From contig PSMW01000012.1 of assembly GCA_040290295.1 (NCBI GenBank), positions 1 to 64,000 of the forward strand: a stretch of 64,000 nt of DNA. Direction: 5' to 3'. Of this stretch, positions 26,334-35,463 are shown one piece after another. Below the pieces are notes generated by a model. It was not told where the DNA came from. It saw only the letters and a list, made by a program, of their open reading frames with translations, and did not search any database. The DNA is from CAADGV01 sp040290295 (GTDB taxonomy: Bacteria; Bacteroidota; Ignavibacteria; UBA10030; UBA6906). The translations under genes and the position numbers were made by a program. Numbering within the stretch: position 1 is the first letter of the stretch; the number at the start of each line of letters is the position of its first letter.

Positions 26334-27872
26334 TCACGGCATCATCGTGCGGTCGAGACTTCGGTATTGAATCGCTTCGCTCAAATGTTCGGGACGAATG
26401 TCGGGACTGTGGGCGAGGTCGGCAATGGTTCGCCCTACTTTCAAAATGCGGTCGTACGCTCGCGCCGAAAGCCCGAGTTTGGTGATTGCCATCTTCAGCA
26501 ATTCCTCCCCCTGCGCATCGATCCGACAGAACTCACGGATGTCGTTCGCCTGCATATCGGCGTTCGCGAACAAGCCTTTGCGCCCGGCAAAGCGTTTGCG
26601 CTGAATCTCTCGCGCAGCAATCACGCGGGCGCGCAGCGCTTCGGAGGGTTCGCCCCGTTCTTTGCTCGCGAGTTCCTTGTATTTCACCGCGGGCACTTCG
26701 ATGTGGAGATCGATCCGATCCATGAGAGGACCAGAAATCTTCGCCATGTACTTCTGAATCATCTGTTGCGTGCACGTGCACTCCTTTGTCGGATCTGTGT
26801 AATAGCCGCAGGGGCAAGGGTTCATCGCGCACACCAACATGAAATTCGCCGGATATTCGACGGAGAGTTTGGATCGGCTGATCGTGACGCGGCCGTCTTC
26901 GAGCGGCTGGCGCAGCACTTCCAGAACGTTACGTGCGAACTCCGGCAACTCATCGAGAAACAGCACGCCGTGGTGCGAGAGTGAGATCTCACCGGGTCGG
27001 GGGACGGTTCCACCGCCGACCAAGGCTGCATCCGAAATGGTATGGTGCGGTGCGCGGAACGGGCGCGTCGCCACCAACGCAGTGTCGGGCGGAAGAAGAC
27101 CGGCAACGGAGTGAATCTTCGTCGTCTCCAACGCCTCTTCGAACGTTAGAGGGGGAAGAATACTCGGCAGTCGTTTTGCCAGCATCGTCTTGCCGGAACC
27201 CGGAGGACCGATCATGATGATGTTGTGCGCTCCAGCAGCAGCCACCTCGAGGGCGCGCTTCACCGTCTCCTGTCCCTTGACGTCCGCGAAATCGGAGGTG
27301 TAATGCTGATCGTGTTTGAACAACTCGTTCACATCCACATGCAGCGGTGCAAGCAATCGATGATCGGCATTGAGAAACTCGACGGTTTCTTTAAGGGACG
27401 ACATGGGAAAGACCTCCACACCTTCAACCATCGCCGCTTCTTTGCCGTTCTCTTTCGGGACGATCATGCCGCGCAGTTTCTTTCGCCGGACTTCCAACGC
27501 CATCGGCAACACGCCGTGTACGGCACGCAGCGAGCCGTCCAACGCCAACTCTCCGACAATGACGAACTCGTCCAGGACGTCAGGCACGATCTGATCGGTG
27601 GCAGCGAGAATACCGAGCGCCATCGGCAAATCGTACGAAGAACCTTCTTTCTTGATGTCGGCGGGCGCTAAGTTGATGGTGATCTTCGTTTTCGGAAACG
27701 TGAGGCTCGAGTTTCTGATCGAAGCGGTAATGCGTTCGCGACTTTCTTTCACCGCGTTATCGGGCAAGCCGACGATGGCGAAACCGGGAATCATTTTCTC
27801 GATGTGTGTTTCCACTTCGACGAGATAGGCATTCACGCCGTACGTCGCACAGGAGAGAGTTTTTGAGAGCAT
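26334..27872 (-). CDS. comM: ComM/YifB family Mg-chelatase-like AAA+ ATPase
   Basis: A 512-residue AAA+ helicase that promotes branch migration during natural transformation in studied species. The N-terminal ChlI domain has PGFAIVGLPDNAVKESRERI. Walker A is MIGPPGSGKTMLAKRLP, Walker B is HHGVLFLDELPEF, and a cysteine-rich insertion NPCPCGYYTD...CTCT lies between them and the lid. GPLMDRIDLHIEVP is the sensor/Arg-finger region. The start is MLSKTLSCATYGV at 27872; the longer open frame to 27908 adds 12 non-conserved residues. Confidence 0.93.
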   Translation of the reverse strand: MLSKTLSCATYGVNAYLVEVETHIEKMIPGFAIVGLPDNAVKESRERITASIRNSSLTFPKTKITINLAPADIKKEGSSYDLPMALGILAATDQIVPDVLDEFVIVGELALDGSLRAVHGVLPMALEVRRKKLRGMIVPKENGKEAAMVEGVEVFPMSSLKETVEFLNADHRLLAPLHVDVNELFKHDQHYTSDFADVKGQETVKRALEVAAAGAHNIIMIGPPGSGKTMLAKRLPSILPPLTFEEALETTKIHSVAGLLPPDTALVATRPFRAPHHTISDAALVGGGTVPRPGEISLSHHGVLFLDELPEFARNVLEVLRQPLEDGRVTISRSKLSVEYPANFMLVCAMNPCPCGYYTDPTKECTCTQQMIQKYMAKISGPLMDRIDLHIEVPAVKYKELASKERGEPSEALRARVIAAREIQRKRFAGRKGLFANADMQANDIREFCRIDAQGEELLKMAITKLGLSARAYDRILKVGRTIADLAHSPDIRPEHLSEAIQYRSLDRTMMP

Positions 27873-27911
27873 GGCATGCCACGAGAACGGTTGGGGAATT
27901 CCGTACACGTT

Positions 27912-27938
27912 GAAGGCACCCAGCGGCTGAGTGCCTTC
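27912..27938. terminator. Hairpin between TonB receptor and comM
   Basis: GAAGGCACCCAG (27912-27923) pairs with CTGAGTGCCTTC (27927-27938) with one wobble pair and a three-base loop. It follows the receptor stop at 27998 on the minus strand. No T-run follows, so termination is uncertain. Confidence 0.45.
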
Positions 27939-27997
27939 TCAAAATACTAAATGTCCGGGAATATTGCTCTCGCTCCCTCAGCGGCAGCGGGCAAGGA

Positions 27998-30274
27998 TTA
28001 GAAGCCGACTTCGGCTTTGAGCTTGAGGTTGAAGGGCGTGCCGGGTGTAAAGTGCAATTCCGAGATCGGCGCAGTCTCGCCGCGAAGGCGTGACTCGGTG
28101 TCGAATTGCGCCTCGTTCCATTGTACATTCAAGAGGTTCTCCGCCGTCAACTGCACGCGATACGCCGCGAAGCGATACGCTACCGAGGCATCGAAGACTG
28201 TGTAGCCGAGTGCTGTGACGGTGTTGTTTTCGTTTGCAGGCCTGCTGCTGATGTGGCGGACGCGCACGCTGCCTTCGAGCCCGTTCTCGTGGCGTGCGGT
28301 GAGTCCTGCGTTTATCGTCAGCGTCGGTGCCAGAGGAATGTAATCCTCGCCCGCAGGGAGATCGCGGAAGCGTCCACGCGCCAGCGTCACATCCACATCA
28401 GCGAAGAGCCATGAGGAGAGTTGCGCTCGGACTTCAGCGTCGAGTCCGATGCGGCGCGTGGCTCCGTTGATTTCGGTCGTTCCTTCATCACCCACATACA
28501 CCAATTCGTTTTGGAGATCAAGCCCCCATGCCGCTACAGCGAAGCTCGTCCGTGGTGCCGGTGTGAATCGTATGCCGAGTTCGGCGCCCCATGCACGGGG
28601 AAGCGTGCGCTCGGCTTTTCCTGCAACGACTGCGCGGGCATCGTTCGAGTGAAAGCCTCCGCCGACATTCACAAACACTTCGAGCGACTGATCGAGCGTG
28701 AAGACCGTGTTCAGTTTGGGCGTAACAACAGCCTTACGCACGACCCCCGTTATCGGCTCGTGGTTCGACACGGCACCCAATGGATCTTCGACATCGAAAG
28801 AGAAGAAGTCTGCACGGACACCGAGTTGTGTTCTTATCGTTCTGCTGAGGCGAAGCTCCTCTTGGGCGAACAACGCAAACGTCTTCTGGCGAATCAGCGC
28901 ATCCGCTTTCGTGCCGAGGCGTTGACGTTGCCGATGATGGAACAGTTGCACGTCGATCACGTCGGCTCGAACACTTGCGCCGATCGTGCCGATCGCCGAG
29001 AGTGCACCCAACGAGTGCTGGCGCGTGTACTCTGCTTGCCCACCAAAGAGAAAGCGATCGTCCTGCTGCTCGATCCCGTCGCCGTTGATGGAATCGACGG
29101 CAAAGAATGTAAAGTTGGAGTAGAGACGAAACTGATAGCGCGACGCATACGCTTGCGCGTTGAGCGTGGATCGTTCGTCCAACGTGAGAAGGTGACCCAG
29201 ATGCACATTGAAGCGCGCCGTTCTTCCCCCTTCGCTCGGATCGATCGAACCGAAGCGGCCAATGAGGCCGGTTTCGACCGCGCGCTGAGGAATTTGTCCG
29301 GTCGCGTTCCATTGCGAACCGAACCCCGATGCCCACAGCGAGAGTGTACCGCTCTCGCTCGTCGCAGCAACGAGCTTACCGAACACATTGTATCGGTTCA
29401 AGTCTATGCGCGTGTCGAAGTAGCCGTCGGTGTGGTAGTACTCGGCGGCAACATAAGCGTTGGTCGTTTGCGACTGCGTCGGAAGTCGCACCATCCCCAA
29501 GGTGCGATACGTTCCGAACTTCCCTCCCTCAAAACTCAAGAGATTGTGTTCGATGCTCTCGCGTGTTTTCAATCGAACCGAACCCGCCGTAGCAAGATCA
29601 CCGAACGCTGCAAAGTACGGTCCCTTGTACACTTCCATCCCCTCGATCACTTCGGAAATAACAAAATGCAGATCGGCATACCCTTGACCGTGCCCGTGGC
29701 TGACCATGTTTACAGGGACACCATCGACAGAAAGATTGATGTCCGTTCCATGGTCGGCGTCGAAGCCGCGCAGGAAAATCTGCTCCGCTTTACCCCCGCC
29801 TGCATGTTGCGCGATGACAAGACCCGGTACCATCCGCAACATCTCTTGAGCCGATTGCTTCGGACGAAGCTCGAAATCCAACGCTCGCATGAATTCCGAT
29901 GACGCAGTAGAGAACGTTCGTTCTCCCGTCGACGTAACTTCTTCGAACTTGAGTACATCGGGCGCAAGGGCAATGGTGAAGCGAAGCGTGTCGCGACTAT
30001 CAAGAGTAATGGGTTGGATGTGTTTGAGATAACCGACGGCAGTAACAGTAAGTGCATACGCGCCCGGAGGGACTCTCTCGATGAGAAAGCGTCCCGATGC
30101 ATCTGCAGCCGCGCCCAACTCCGTACCGTCGAGAACGACGTTGGCTCCCGGAACGGAGCTTTGCGTTTCACGATCGACGACATGACCTACGATGGTGCCC
30201 CCTTGGTGCGATCGTGCCTCCGGCAACGCGAGCAACAGCATCATCCATGTACAAGCAGTTCTTCGAAGTCGCAT
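27998..30274 (-). CDS. TonB-dependent outer-membrane receptor with carboxypeptidase-like N-domain
   Basis: The product has 758 residues. A signal peptide is followed by a carboxypeptidase-regulatory-like beta domain (GTIVGHVVDRETQSSVPGAN, about residues 27-105). The plug follows: AQEMLRMVPGLVIAQHAGG, LRGFDADHGTDINLSVDGVP and VIEGMEVYKGPYFAAFGDL. A 22-strand barrel then ends FNLKLKAEVGF with terminal Phe, as in outer-membrane proteins. It imports an unknown ligand, probably with TonB energy. The gene appears intact and is followed by comM in the same direction. Confidence 0.9.
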   Translation of the reverse strand: MRLRRTACTWMMLLLALPEARSHQGGTIVGHVVDRETQSSVPGANVVLDGTELGAAADASGRFLIERVPPGAYALTVTAVGYLKHIQPITLDSRDTLRFTIALAPDVLKFEEVTSTGERTFSTASSEFMRALDFELRPKQSAQEMLRMVPGLVIAQHAGGGKAEQIFLRGFDADHGTDINLSVDGVPVNMVSHGHGQGYADLHFVISEVIEGMEVYKGPYFAAFGDLATAGSVRLKTRESIEHNLLSFEGGKFGTYRTLGMVRLPTQSQTTNAYVAAEYYHTDGYFDTRIDLNRYNVFGKLVAATSESGTLSLWASGFGSQWNATGQIPQRAVETGLIGRFGSIDPSEGGRTARFNVHLGHLLTLDERSTLNAQAYASRYQFRLYSNFTFFAVDSINGDGIEQQDDRFLFGGQAEYTRQHSLGALSAIGTIGASVRADVIDVQLFHHRQRQRLGTKADALIRQKTFALFAQEELRLSRTIRTQLGVRADFFSFDVEDPLGAVSNHEPITGVVRKAVVTPKLNTVFTLDQSLEVFVNVGGGFHSNDARAVVAGKAERTLPRAWGAELGIRFTPAPRTSFAVAAWGLDLQNELVYVGDEGTTEINGATRRIGLDAEVRAQLSSWLFADVDVTLARGRFRDLPAGEDYIPLAPTLTINAGLTARHENGLEGSVRVRHISSRPANENNTVTALGYTVFDASVAYRFAAYRVQLTAENLLNVQWNEAQFDTESRLRGETAPISELHFTPGTPFNLKLKAEVGF

Positions 30275-30359
30275 GGTGAGGTATCCTCCACATTATTGGA
30301 ATAGTAAAAGGAAGAGTGCGTCGTCACCAATATGAAAACCTTCATCCAAAAGGATTGCC

Positions 30360-32087
30360 TCATGCAATCAGGCTCCTCCGCCAAAGTTCGAATGTAAGCC
30401 ACCAATCGACTTCATTCGCCAAGTGTCGATCCCCGGCATAGTACCGTTCGACATCATGCTCGATCTTTTTCTCATCGTACGCAAAACCCTTCACGAAGCG
30501 TGAATGGGCGGTGTCGCAAACAAACTCCCGTATCGAAGAGAGGAAAACATGCGGCGAGTCGTCGACCCATTTTTTGCCAACCTTCGATGCCACATTTCTC
30601 CAAAGCCATGCAGGGAGAGTCGTGAGTGCATAGGGGTAGATGACGCCTTCCTTTGTCAGGGGATATCGCGTCAATGTGGGAGCGTACTGTCGCATCACGC
30701 TCCGATGCAGACGAGCGTTCCTTCGAGCAGTCAGCGGCGTGCGAAACACCTCCCGCAAGAAGCTTGGTTGTGCATACGGCATATAGTTGACGATCTGCGA
30801 ATCGATCCACTGCTGAGCAGGAGATCCGCTGTTCGGCACACGCGTGCGCAACGAAAAGAGATCGACGAAGTTTTCCGCGCCGATTTTTTCGATCGACGGC
30901 ATCGCTCTCCACACTGCGGCAAGTTCCTGCTTTGCAGATTCGACCATCCTCCGCTCGACATCGGGTGTGAAGATGGCGGCGCGGTAGGCAGTAACGAGAG
31001 GGAACACTTCGTTCGGGTCTCCACGTCGCAGCACTGTTGAGCCTTTTCGTAAGAGACGGTTTCCCATTTGACGGCGCGAAATCTCTCCATACCCCCCATC
31101 GATCAACACGCGGTGTTCTCTGTGCAACGCCCGATAATGATGGAGTTTCCACAACAGCGATACCGGCGCGATAATACCCACGTGTGCACTGTACTCTCGC
31201 AACAGCTCGATGAATGCAGAAGCATCCTGCGGCGGACTTGTGAATGCGGCATGAGGAAGGTATTCCGCTTCCGCAATTTGACTCGCCATCTTGAGGTCCG
31301 GATCGCTCGGGTTGCCGAAGGAGTGGAGCAAGAATCGCGTCGACGAATGCTTGAGAATCGCCAGCAGTAACCGACAGTCGAACCCGCCAGAAAGGCCGAG
31401 CGAAAGAACCGAAGGGACGTTCAATCTTGGTTGGACAAAACGGCGAAGTTGAGCAACCATTGCCGACTCGTGTTGTTCCGAGATGGTCGGCGTCCATGCT
31501 CTGCTCTGCACGTGCAGTGAGGACGGCGTGCAGCGGAGAAATCCCCCAGGTCCTACGCGCTCGATCCCTTTCACTTGCGAGCCATACGCCATTTGATTGG
31601 TCATCAACCAACTCGAGCCAAGCTGAGCGAAATCTATTTCTGAACAGCCACTCGCTTTTGCCACCCAGTCCAAACGGCTCGCAACGACATATCCATGTTC
31701 GATCTTTGCGGCGTACAGCGTTCGCAAACCGATTTGATCGGTCCATGCTTCGAGAAGATCATTCCTCCATCGCACAGCGGCGAAATGTCCGTCGAGGTGA
31801 CCAAGAGCCGGTTCCGGAGCGCGAAGTATTCCCTTCCATTCGTCGAGCGACAAGAAATGACAACCATCGTCATCGAGCGCAATGCCTGTCCCAACTACGG
31901 CGAAGCCCTCGTCGGTTGGATCGCCCGGCAACGACAGCGACGTGCGCATCGTTTGCTCCAAACCTCCCACGGCAATGTACACGGTGTTCTTTGTGGTATG
32001 GGCAATGGGTGCGGTATGGATGCGCGCAAATGCTTGCTCGTGTTGTTGAGTAAGCGGATCCGCAATCGCCGCGAACACCCAGCTCAT
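30360..32087 (-). CDS. Asparagine-synthase-like amidotransferase homologue without glutaminase cysteine
   Basis: A 575-residue, two-domain protein. The N-terminal part follows the class II glutaminase fold (LGHLDGHFAAVRWRNDLLEA, about residues 96-115), but it begins MSWVF, so the catalytic N-terminal Cys is missing and glutamine cannot be used in the normal way. The C-terminal synthetase domain has SLGLSGGFDCRL (Ser233-Cys238), a PP-loop in which the usual final Ser is Cys. The ATG at 32087 has AAGGATT upstream and overlaps the M61 gene stop (ATGA). Relatives include beta-lactam synthetases and lasso-peptide cyclases, which also lack glutaminase activity. No precursor peptide is visible nearby. 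Confidence 0.8.
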   Translation of the reverse strand: MSWVFAAIADPLTQQHEQAFARIHTAPIAHTTKNTVYIAVGGLEQTMRTSLSLPGDPTDEGFAVVGTGIALDDDGCHFLSLDEWKGILRAPEPALGHLDGHFAAVRWRNDLLEAWTDQIGLRTLYAAKIEHGYVVASRLDWVAKASGCSEIDFAQLGSSWLMTNQMAYGSQVKGIERVGPGGFLRCTPSSLHVQSRAWTPTISEQHESAMVAQLRRFVQPRLNVPSVLSLGLSGGFDCRLLLAILKHSSTRFLLHSFGNPSDPDLKMASQIAEAEYLPHAAFTSPPQDASAFIELLREYSAHVGIIAPVSLLWKLHHYRALHREHRVLIDGGYGEISRRQMGNRLLRKGSTVLRRGDPNEVFPLVTAYRAAIFTPDVERRMVESAKQELAAVWRAMPSIEKIGAENFVDLFSLRTRVPNSGSPAQQWIDSQIVNYMPYAQPSFLREVFRTPLTARRNARLHRSVMRQYAPTLTRYPLTKEGVIYPYALTTLPAWLWRNVASKVGKKWVDDSPHVFLSSIREFVCDTAHSRFVKGFAYDEKKIEHDVERYYAGDRHLANEVDWWLTFELWRRSLIA

Positions 32088-33892
32088 GGTGAATCCTTTT
32101 CGGATGTGGGAAGGGAGAGCCATGATGCTAACGTTATAGCTTGGAGTGGCGTCGGTTTCTGCATTTTGACAACATTGATGGGCGTGACGGAGGGGAGCTG
32201 CAACACCACGTCGAACGTGCGAAGTCGATCGTCGCGGAAGACCGTCAATGTCACCCTTTCCCCTTCACGCATTGTGCGGAGGCGAGCGTTCACATCGCTC
32301 GATCGGACGCGGTAGCCGTTGAGGGCAACAAGCTCATCGTTCACATCGACGCCGGCATCAAAAGCGGGCGATCCTGCAACCACCGATGTTATGCGCGTCT
32401 TCTGCCCCTCATCCATAGTCGTGATTCCCAGCCACGGGGTCTGCTCGGCAGCTTGAGGCACAGTCTCCAAGCCTACCACAGCAAGTGCCTCTTCCCACGG
32501 CAGAGGTCGTGCACCGTACACAAAATGCTCGAAGAACGTTTTGAAACTCGTCCCCGCTACCTCCTCGCACACTGCTTGAAGATCGGCGTTGGTGTAACCG
32601 CGTCCGGCTGTTGCACACCGGCGATAGATCGTTCGCAGAACATCGTCCAGTGAACGGCAGTTCTCCGTGACGCGGCGGATCGTCATATCGAGGACAAAGC
32701 TCACTGCGGCACCGCGAGAGTAGTAGTCGGTTTCGTAATTGAGGGCGTGCTTCGAGCTTTTCCAATACTTGATCCAGGCATCGAAGCTCGCTTCCGCAAG
32801 GGATTGTCGGGCGTTGCCCGGGCGCGCTCGATCATCGTTGATCGCTTTGCTGAGTCTCGTTCGATACTCTTGTTCCGATAAGAAGCCTGCACGAACGAGC
32901 AACAAGTCGTCGTAGTACGACGTCGTTCCTTCGGCAACCCACAACTCTTCGACGTAATTCTCCTCCATCCACACGTACGACGTAATCCCCGCCGGACGCA
33001 GACGCTTCACGTTCCATGTGTGAAAGAATTCGTGCGAAACGAGGCCCAAGAAATTTTTGTACGCAGAAGAGTCTTGAAAGAGAAAGGGACGCGCGCCCAT
33101 CACGCATGAATTCTCATGCTCTGTCCCTCCTCCTCCATTCGCCGAAAGCGCCAGAAAGAACACATAGCGATCGTACGGCAACTCGCCCCAAAACGCTGCG
33201 TGCTGCTCGACAATGGCGGCAATATCAGCAACAAGCCTCGCGCTATCGTAGCTGCCTTCCCCGGCAATACTCAAGATGTGCTGCTTGCCCCGGACGTGGA
33301 AGACAAAATCTTTTTGCGTACCGATCTCCAAGGGAGAGTCGGCAAGATGATCATAGTTTCGAGCAACGAACGTATTGGGTCGATCGCTCAACGGATCGAG
33401 AGGTGTGGTGACGTGCCAGCCGGGGAAAGGATGCACGGTGAGTGTCAGCGGAAGCCAACGGTATTTTTCTGCAAACATGAACACGGCAGAGCCATCTACG
33501 AAGCCGCGCTCGCTATTGAGCCCGCGCGTGCGTAGTGCGAACTCATCTGCCAAGATTCGATAGCGGACGACAACTTCCGCCGACCGTTTCGTCTCGATCA
33601 TCCACGCACTCTTGCCCGTCTTTTTCCACACCAGCGGATGCCCCGAGCCATCGACTGCCTCGAACGAAACGATCCCGCCGGCTAGATCCAACACCACGTA
33701 ACGACCGGGTCGCCAGACGGGAAGCATCAACACCAGCGCAGTATCGTCATCAAGGTTAGCGAACGTGATCTCGACCTCGAACAGATGCGTTGACGGGCGA
33801 GACATCCCGAGTGTGTAGCTCAGCGTGGGATGTTGTGCCATGGTTGCGTTGAACAGTGTGAGACCAGCCAGAAGTCCGAGCAATACCTTCAT
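32084..33892 (-). CDS. M61-family glycyl-aminopeptidase-like metalloprotease with PDZ domain
   Basis: The product has 602 residues. It has an N-terminal signal peptide (MKVLLGLLAGLTLFNATMAQ), a beta-rich N-domain, and the zinc motif HEFFHTWNVKRLRP (His287, Glu288, His291) with the downstream Glu in VEELWVAEGTTSYY. A C-terminal PDZ domain runs from about 500 to 570 (GSPAFDAGVDVNDELVALNG). These enzymes are periplasmic or secreted peptidases. The gene follows truA by 39 bases and overlaps the asparagine-synthase-like gene by four. Confidence 0.9.
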   Translation of the reverse strand: MKVLLGLLAGLTLFNATMAQHPTLSYTLGMSRPSTHLFEVEITFANLDDDTALVLMLPVWRPGRYVVLDLAGGIVSFEAVDGSGHPLVWKKTGKSAWMIETKRSAEVVVRYRILADEFALRTRGLNSERGFVDGSAVFMFAEKYRWLPLTLTVHPFPGWHVTTPLDPLSDRPNTFVARNYDHLADSPLEIGTQKDFVFHVRGKQHILSIAGEGSYDSARLVADIAAIVEQHAAFWGELPYDRYVFFLALSANGGGGTEHENSCVMGARPFLFQDSSAYKNFLGLVSHEFFHTWNVKRLRPAGITSYVWMEENYVEELWVAEGTTSYYDDLLLVRAGFLSEQEYRTRLSKAINDDRARPGNARQSLAEASFDAWIKYWKSSKHALNYETDYYSRGAAVSFVLDMTIRRVTENCRSLDDVLRTIYRRCATAGRGYTNADLQAVCEEVAGTSFKTFFEHFVYGARPLPWEEALAVVGLETVPQAAEQTPWLGITTMDEGQKTRITSVVAGSPAFDAGVDVNDELVALNGYRVRSSDVNARLRTMREGERVTLTVFRDDRLRTFDVVLQLPSVTPINVVKMQKPTPLQAITLASWLSLPTSEKDSP

Positions 33893-33931
33893 GAGGTTAC
33901 CAACGGAGTGTGGAAAGGACGCGGGCGCAGC

Positions 33932-34660
33932 TTAGTATAACACCTCTTCGAGAAACAAGCCGCACGCCGGTACCGCCATACCTGCTTTGCGTCGATCTTT
34001 CGCCGCCATGATCTCGGCGAACGATGAGGCGGGCATGTATCCACGCCCGATGTCTACCATCGTACCCACGAGAGCACGCACCATACCGTGCAAGAATCTG
34101 TTTGCTCGAATTTCATAGACGAGCATGCTCGGTGTCTTCGTCCACTCCGACTTGAACACCGTGCACCGATAGTGAGGAACGAGCGATTCCGACTTCGCAA
34201 ACGACTCGAAGTCGTGCTCGCCCACGATCTGCCGCACAACCTCCTGCATGACATCTACATCAAGATCGTACTTCACGTACCAATGATATTGCCGTCCGAT
34301 CGCTGTGGGCTTGAGCGAGATGTAATACTTGTACACACGTTCCTTCGCATCGTACCGAGCATGAAACTTCTCGTCCACTTCCTCTGCAGCGTGCACATAG
34401 ATATCTTCGGGCAGTGTACCGTTCAACGCAGCAAGGATGGAGCTAACGCCAAGGACCGACGACGTCTTGAAGTTTGCAACTTGCCCGCGCGCATGGACTC
34501 CTGCGTCGGTTCGGCCCGCACCGATGAGCGTAACGGGTTCCTGCAAAATCTGGTCGAGCACGTTCGTGATCTCGTCTTGCACACTACGGCCGTTCGTTTG
34601 GCTCTGCCAGCCGACGAAGTTTGTCCCGTCGTACTCGAGCACCAACTTGATGTTTCGCAT
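33932..34660 (-). CDS. truA: tRNA pseudouridine(38-40) synthase
   Basis: A 242-residue enzyme. The catalytic Asp52 lies in IGAGRTDAGVHARGQV. The N-terminal LVLEYDGTNFVGWQSQ and C-terminal RANRFLHGMVRALVGTM blocks are diagnostic. The next upstream gene ends four bases before its start. Confidence 0.95.
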   Translation of the reverse strand: MRNIKLVLEYDGTNFVGWQSQTNGRSVQDEITNVLDQILQEPVTLIGAGRTDAGVHARGQVANFKTSSVLGVSSILAALNGTLPEDIYVHAAEEVDEKFHARYDAKERVYKYYISLKPTAIGRQYHWYVKYDLDVDVMQEVVRQIVGEHDFESFAKSESLVPHYRCTVFKSEWTKTPSMLVYEIRANRFLHGMVRALVGTMVDIGRGYMPASSFAEIMAAKDRRKAGMAVPACGLFLEEVLY

Positions 34661-34664
34661 GCGA

Positions 34665-35426
34665 TCAGAAAATCCTCGTAAAGGTGAATCGGATGCCGTG
34701 AGGATTGGCCCACCCCCCCATCACCTCGGCGCGCAGATCGAGCGCGCCCAGCGATTCGCTCAGGGCATGATTGTGGGAGATGGCAAGTCGAGCAGCGTTG
34801 ATCGCGCTGACAATGTGGTTGACAACCACAGCCGCCACAACGAACTTGCGATTGTTGAGCACAGTTTCGGCGGATATCCGCTTGCTCTTGAATTCTGCAC
34901 GAGCGGCATCGGAATCCCATTGCCAGCGGTATCCGGCGTTCGGGTCGTACAATCGTTCGGGCAAACGATCTTGCAACCGTTTCTCGTTGAACTCCTGTGT
35001 GTTGATGAAATTGCCGACGTCCACGAAAAACTGATCGCCTTTGCCTGCCGGGTCGAATCCGGCGTGGATGGCGGCAAATGTATGAGCATCATCGCGGAGC
35101 GACGTGCCGTACACGTCGAACACCGCGTAGGTAATCCACAACGCGCCTTCAGCAGCCACCAGATACTTGCCCGCACCGAAGTCGCCGGCATAATGTTCAC
35201 CCAACCCCGGAACGGCGAGCGACAAGAGTGCAGCAAGAGCTGGCGACTTCCTCCCGCTACCGCCCTCCTGATTTTGCAAGGCAGGTGCCGAGGTTCCGCT
35301 CGTGAATGGTTCGGCAGAGAAGAGGTCGTGTTTGAGTGTTTTTCTCAAAGGCGGCGAAGGCTCCTGTGCCGACATCACCGCAAAGGAGGAGACAAGAACG
35401 AGGGAAGAAAGAGCGAATCGGACCAT
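34665..35426 (-). CDS. Exported membrane protein of unknown function (DUF5683-like)
   Basis: About 253 residues from the ATG at 35426, which gives a clean signal peptide (MVRFALSSLVLVSSFAVMSA). Upstream ATGs at 35453 and 35528 keep the frame, but their added residues look non-coding. After a low-complexity linker comes ALAALLSLAVPGLGEHYAG and KYLVAAEGALWITYAVFDVY, a pair of membrane helices with a PG(L/W)G motif seen in DUF5683 proteins of the Bacteroidetes/Chlorobi group. A third helix (FVVAAVVVNHIVSAINAARL) lies near the end. Role unknown. Confidence 0.65.
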   Translation of the reverse strand: MVRFALSSLVLVSSFAVMSAQEPSPPLRKTLKHDLFSAEPFTSGTSAPALQNQEGGSGRKSPALAALLSLAVPGLGEHYAGDFGAGKYLVAAEGALWITYAVFDVYGTSLRDDAHTFAAIHAGFDPAGKGDQFFVDVGNFINTQEFNEKRLQDRLPERLYDPNAGYRWQWDSDAARAEFKSKRISAETVLNNRKFVVAAVVVNHIVSAINAARLAISHNHALSESLGALDLRAEVMGGWANPHGIRFTFTRIF

Positions 35427-35463
35427 ACGCCTGCCTGTAGGTTGTGCAAACATTGACGGTGAA

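Noticed and set aside
28421..29902. Plus-strand open frame of 493 codons opposite the TonB receptor
   Set aside because: Composition is Arg/Val-rich as expected for antisense of a receptor gene; the minus strand gives a complete, recognisable protein.
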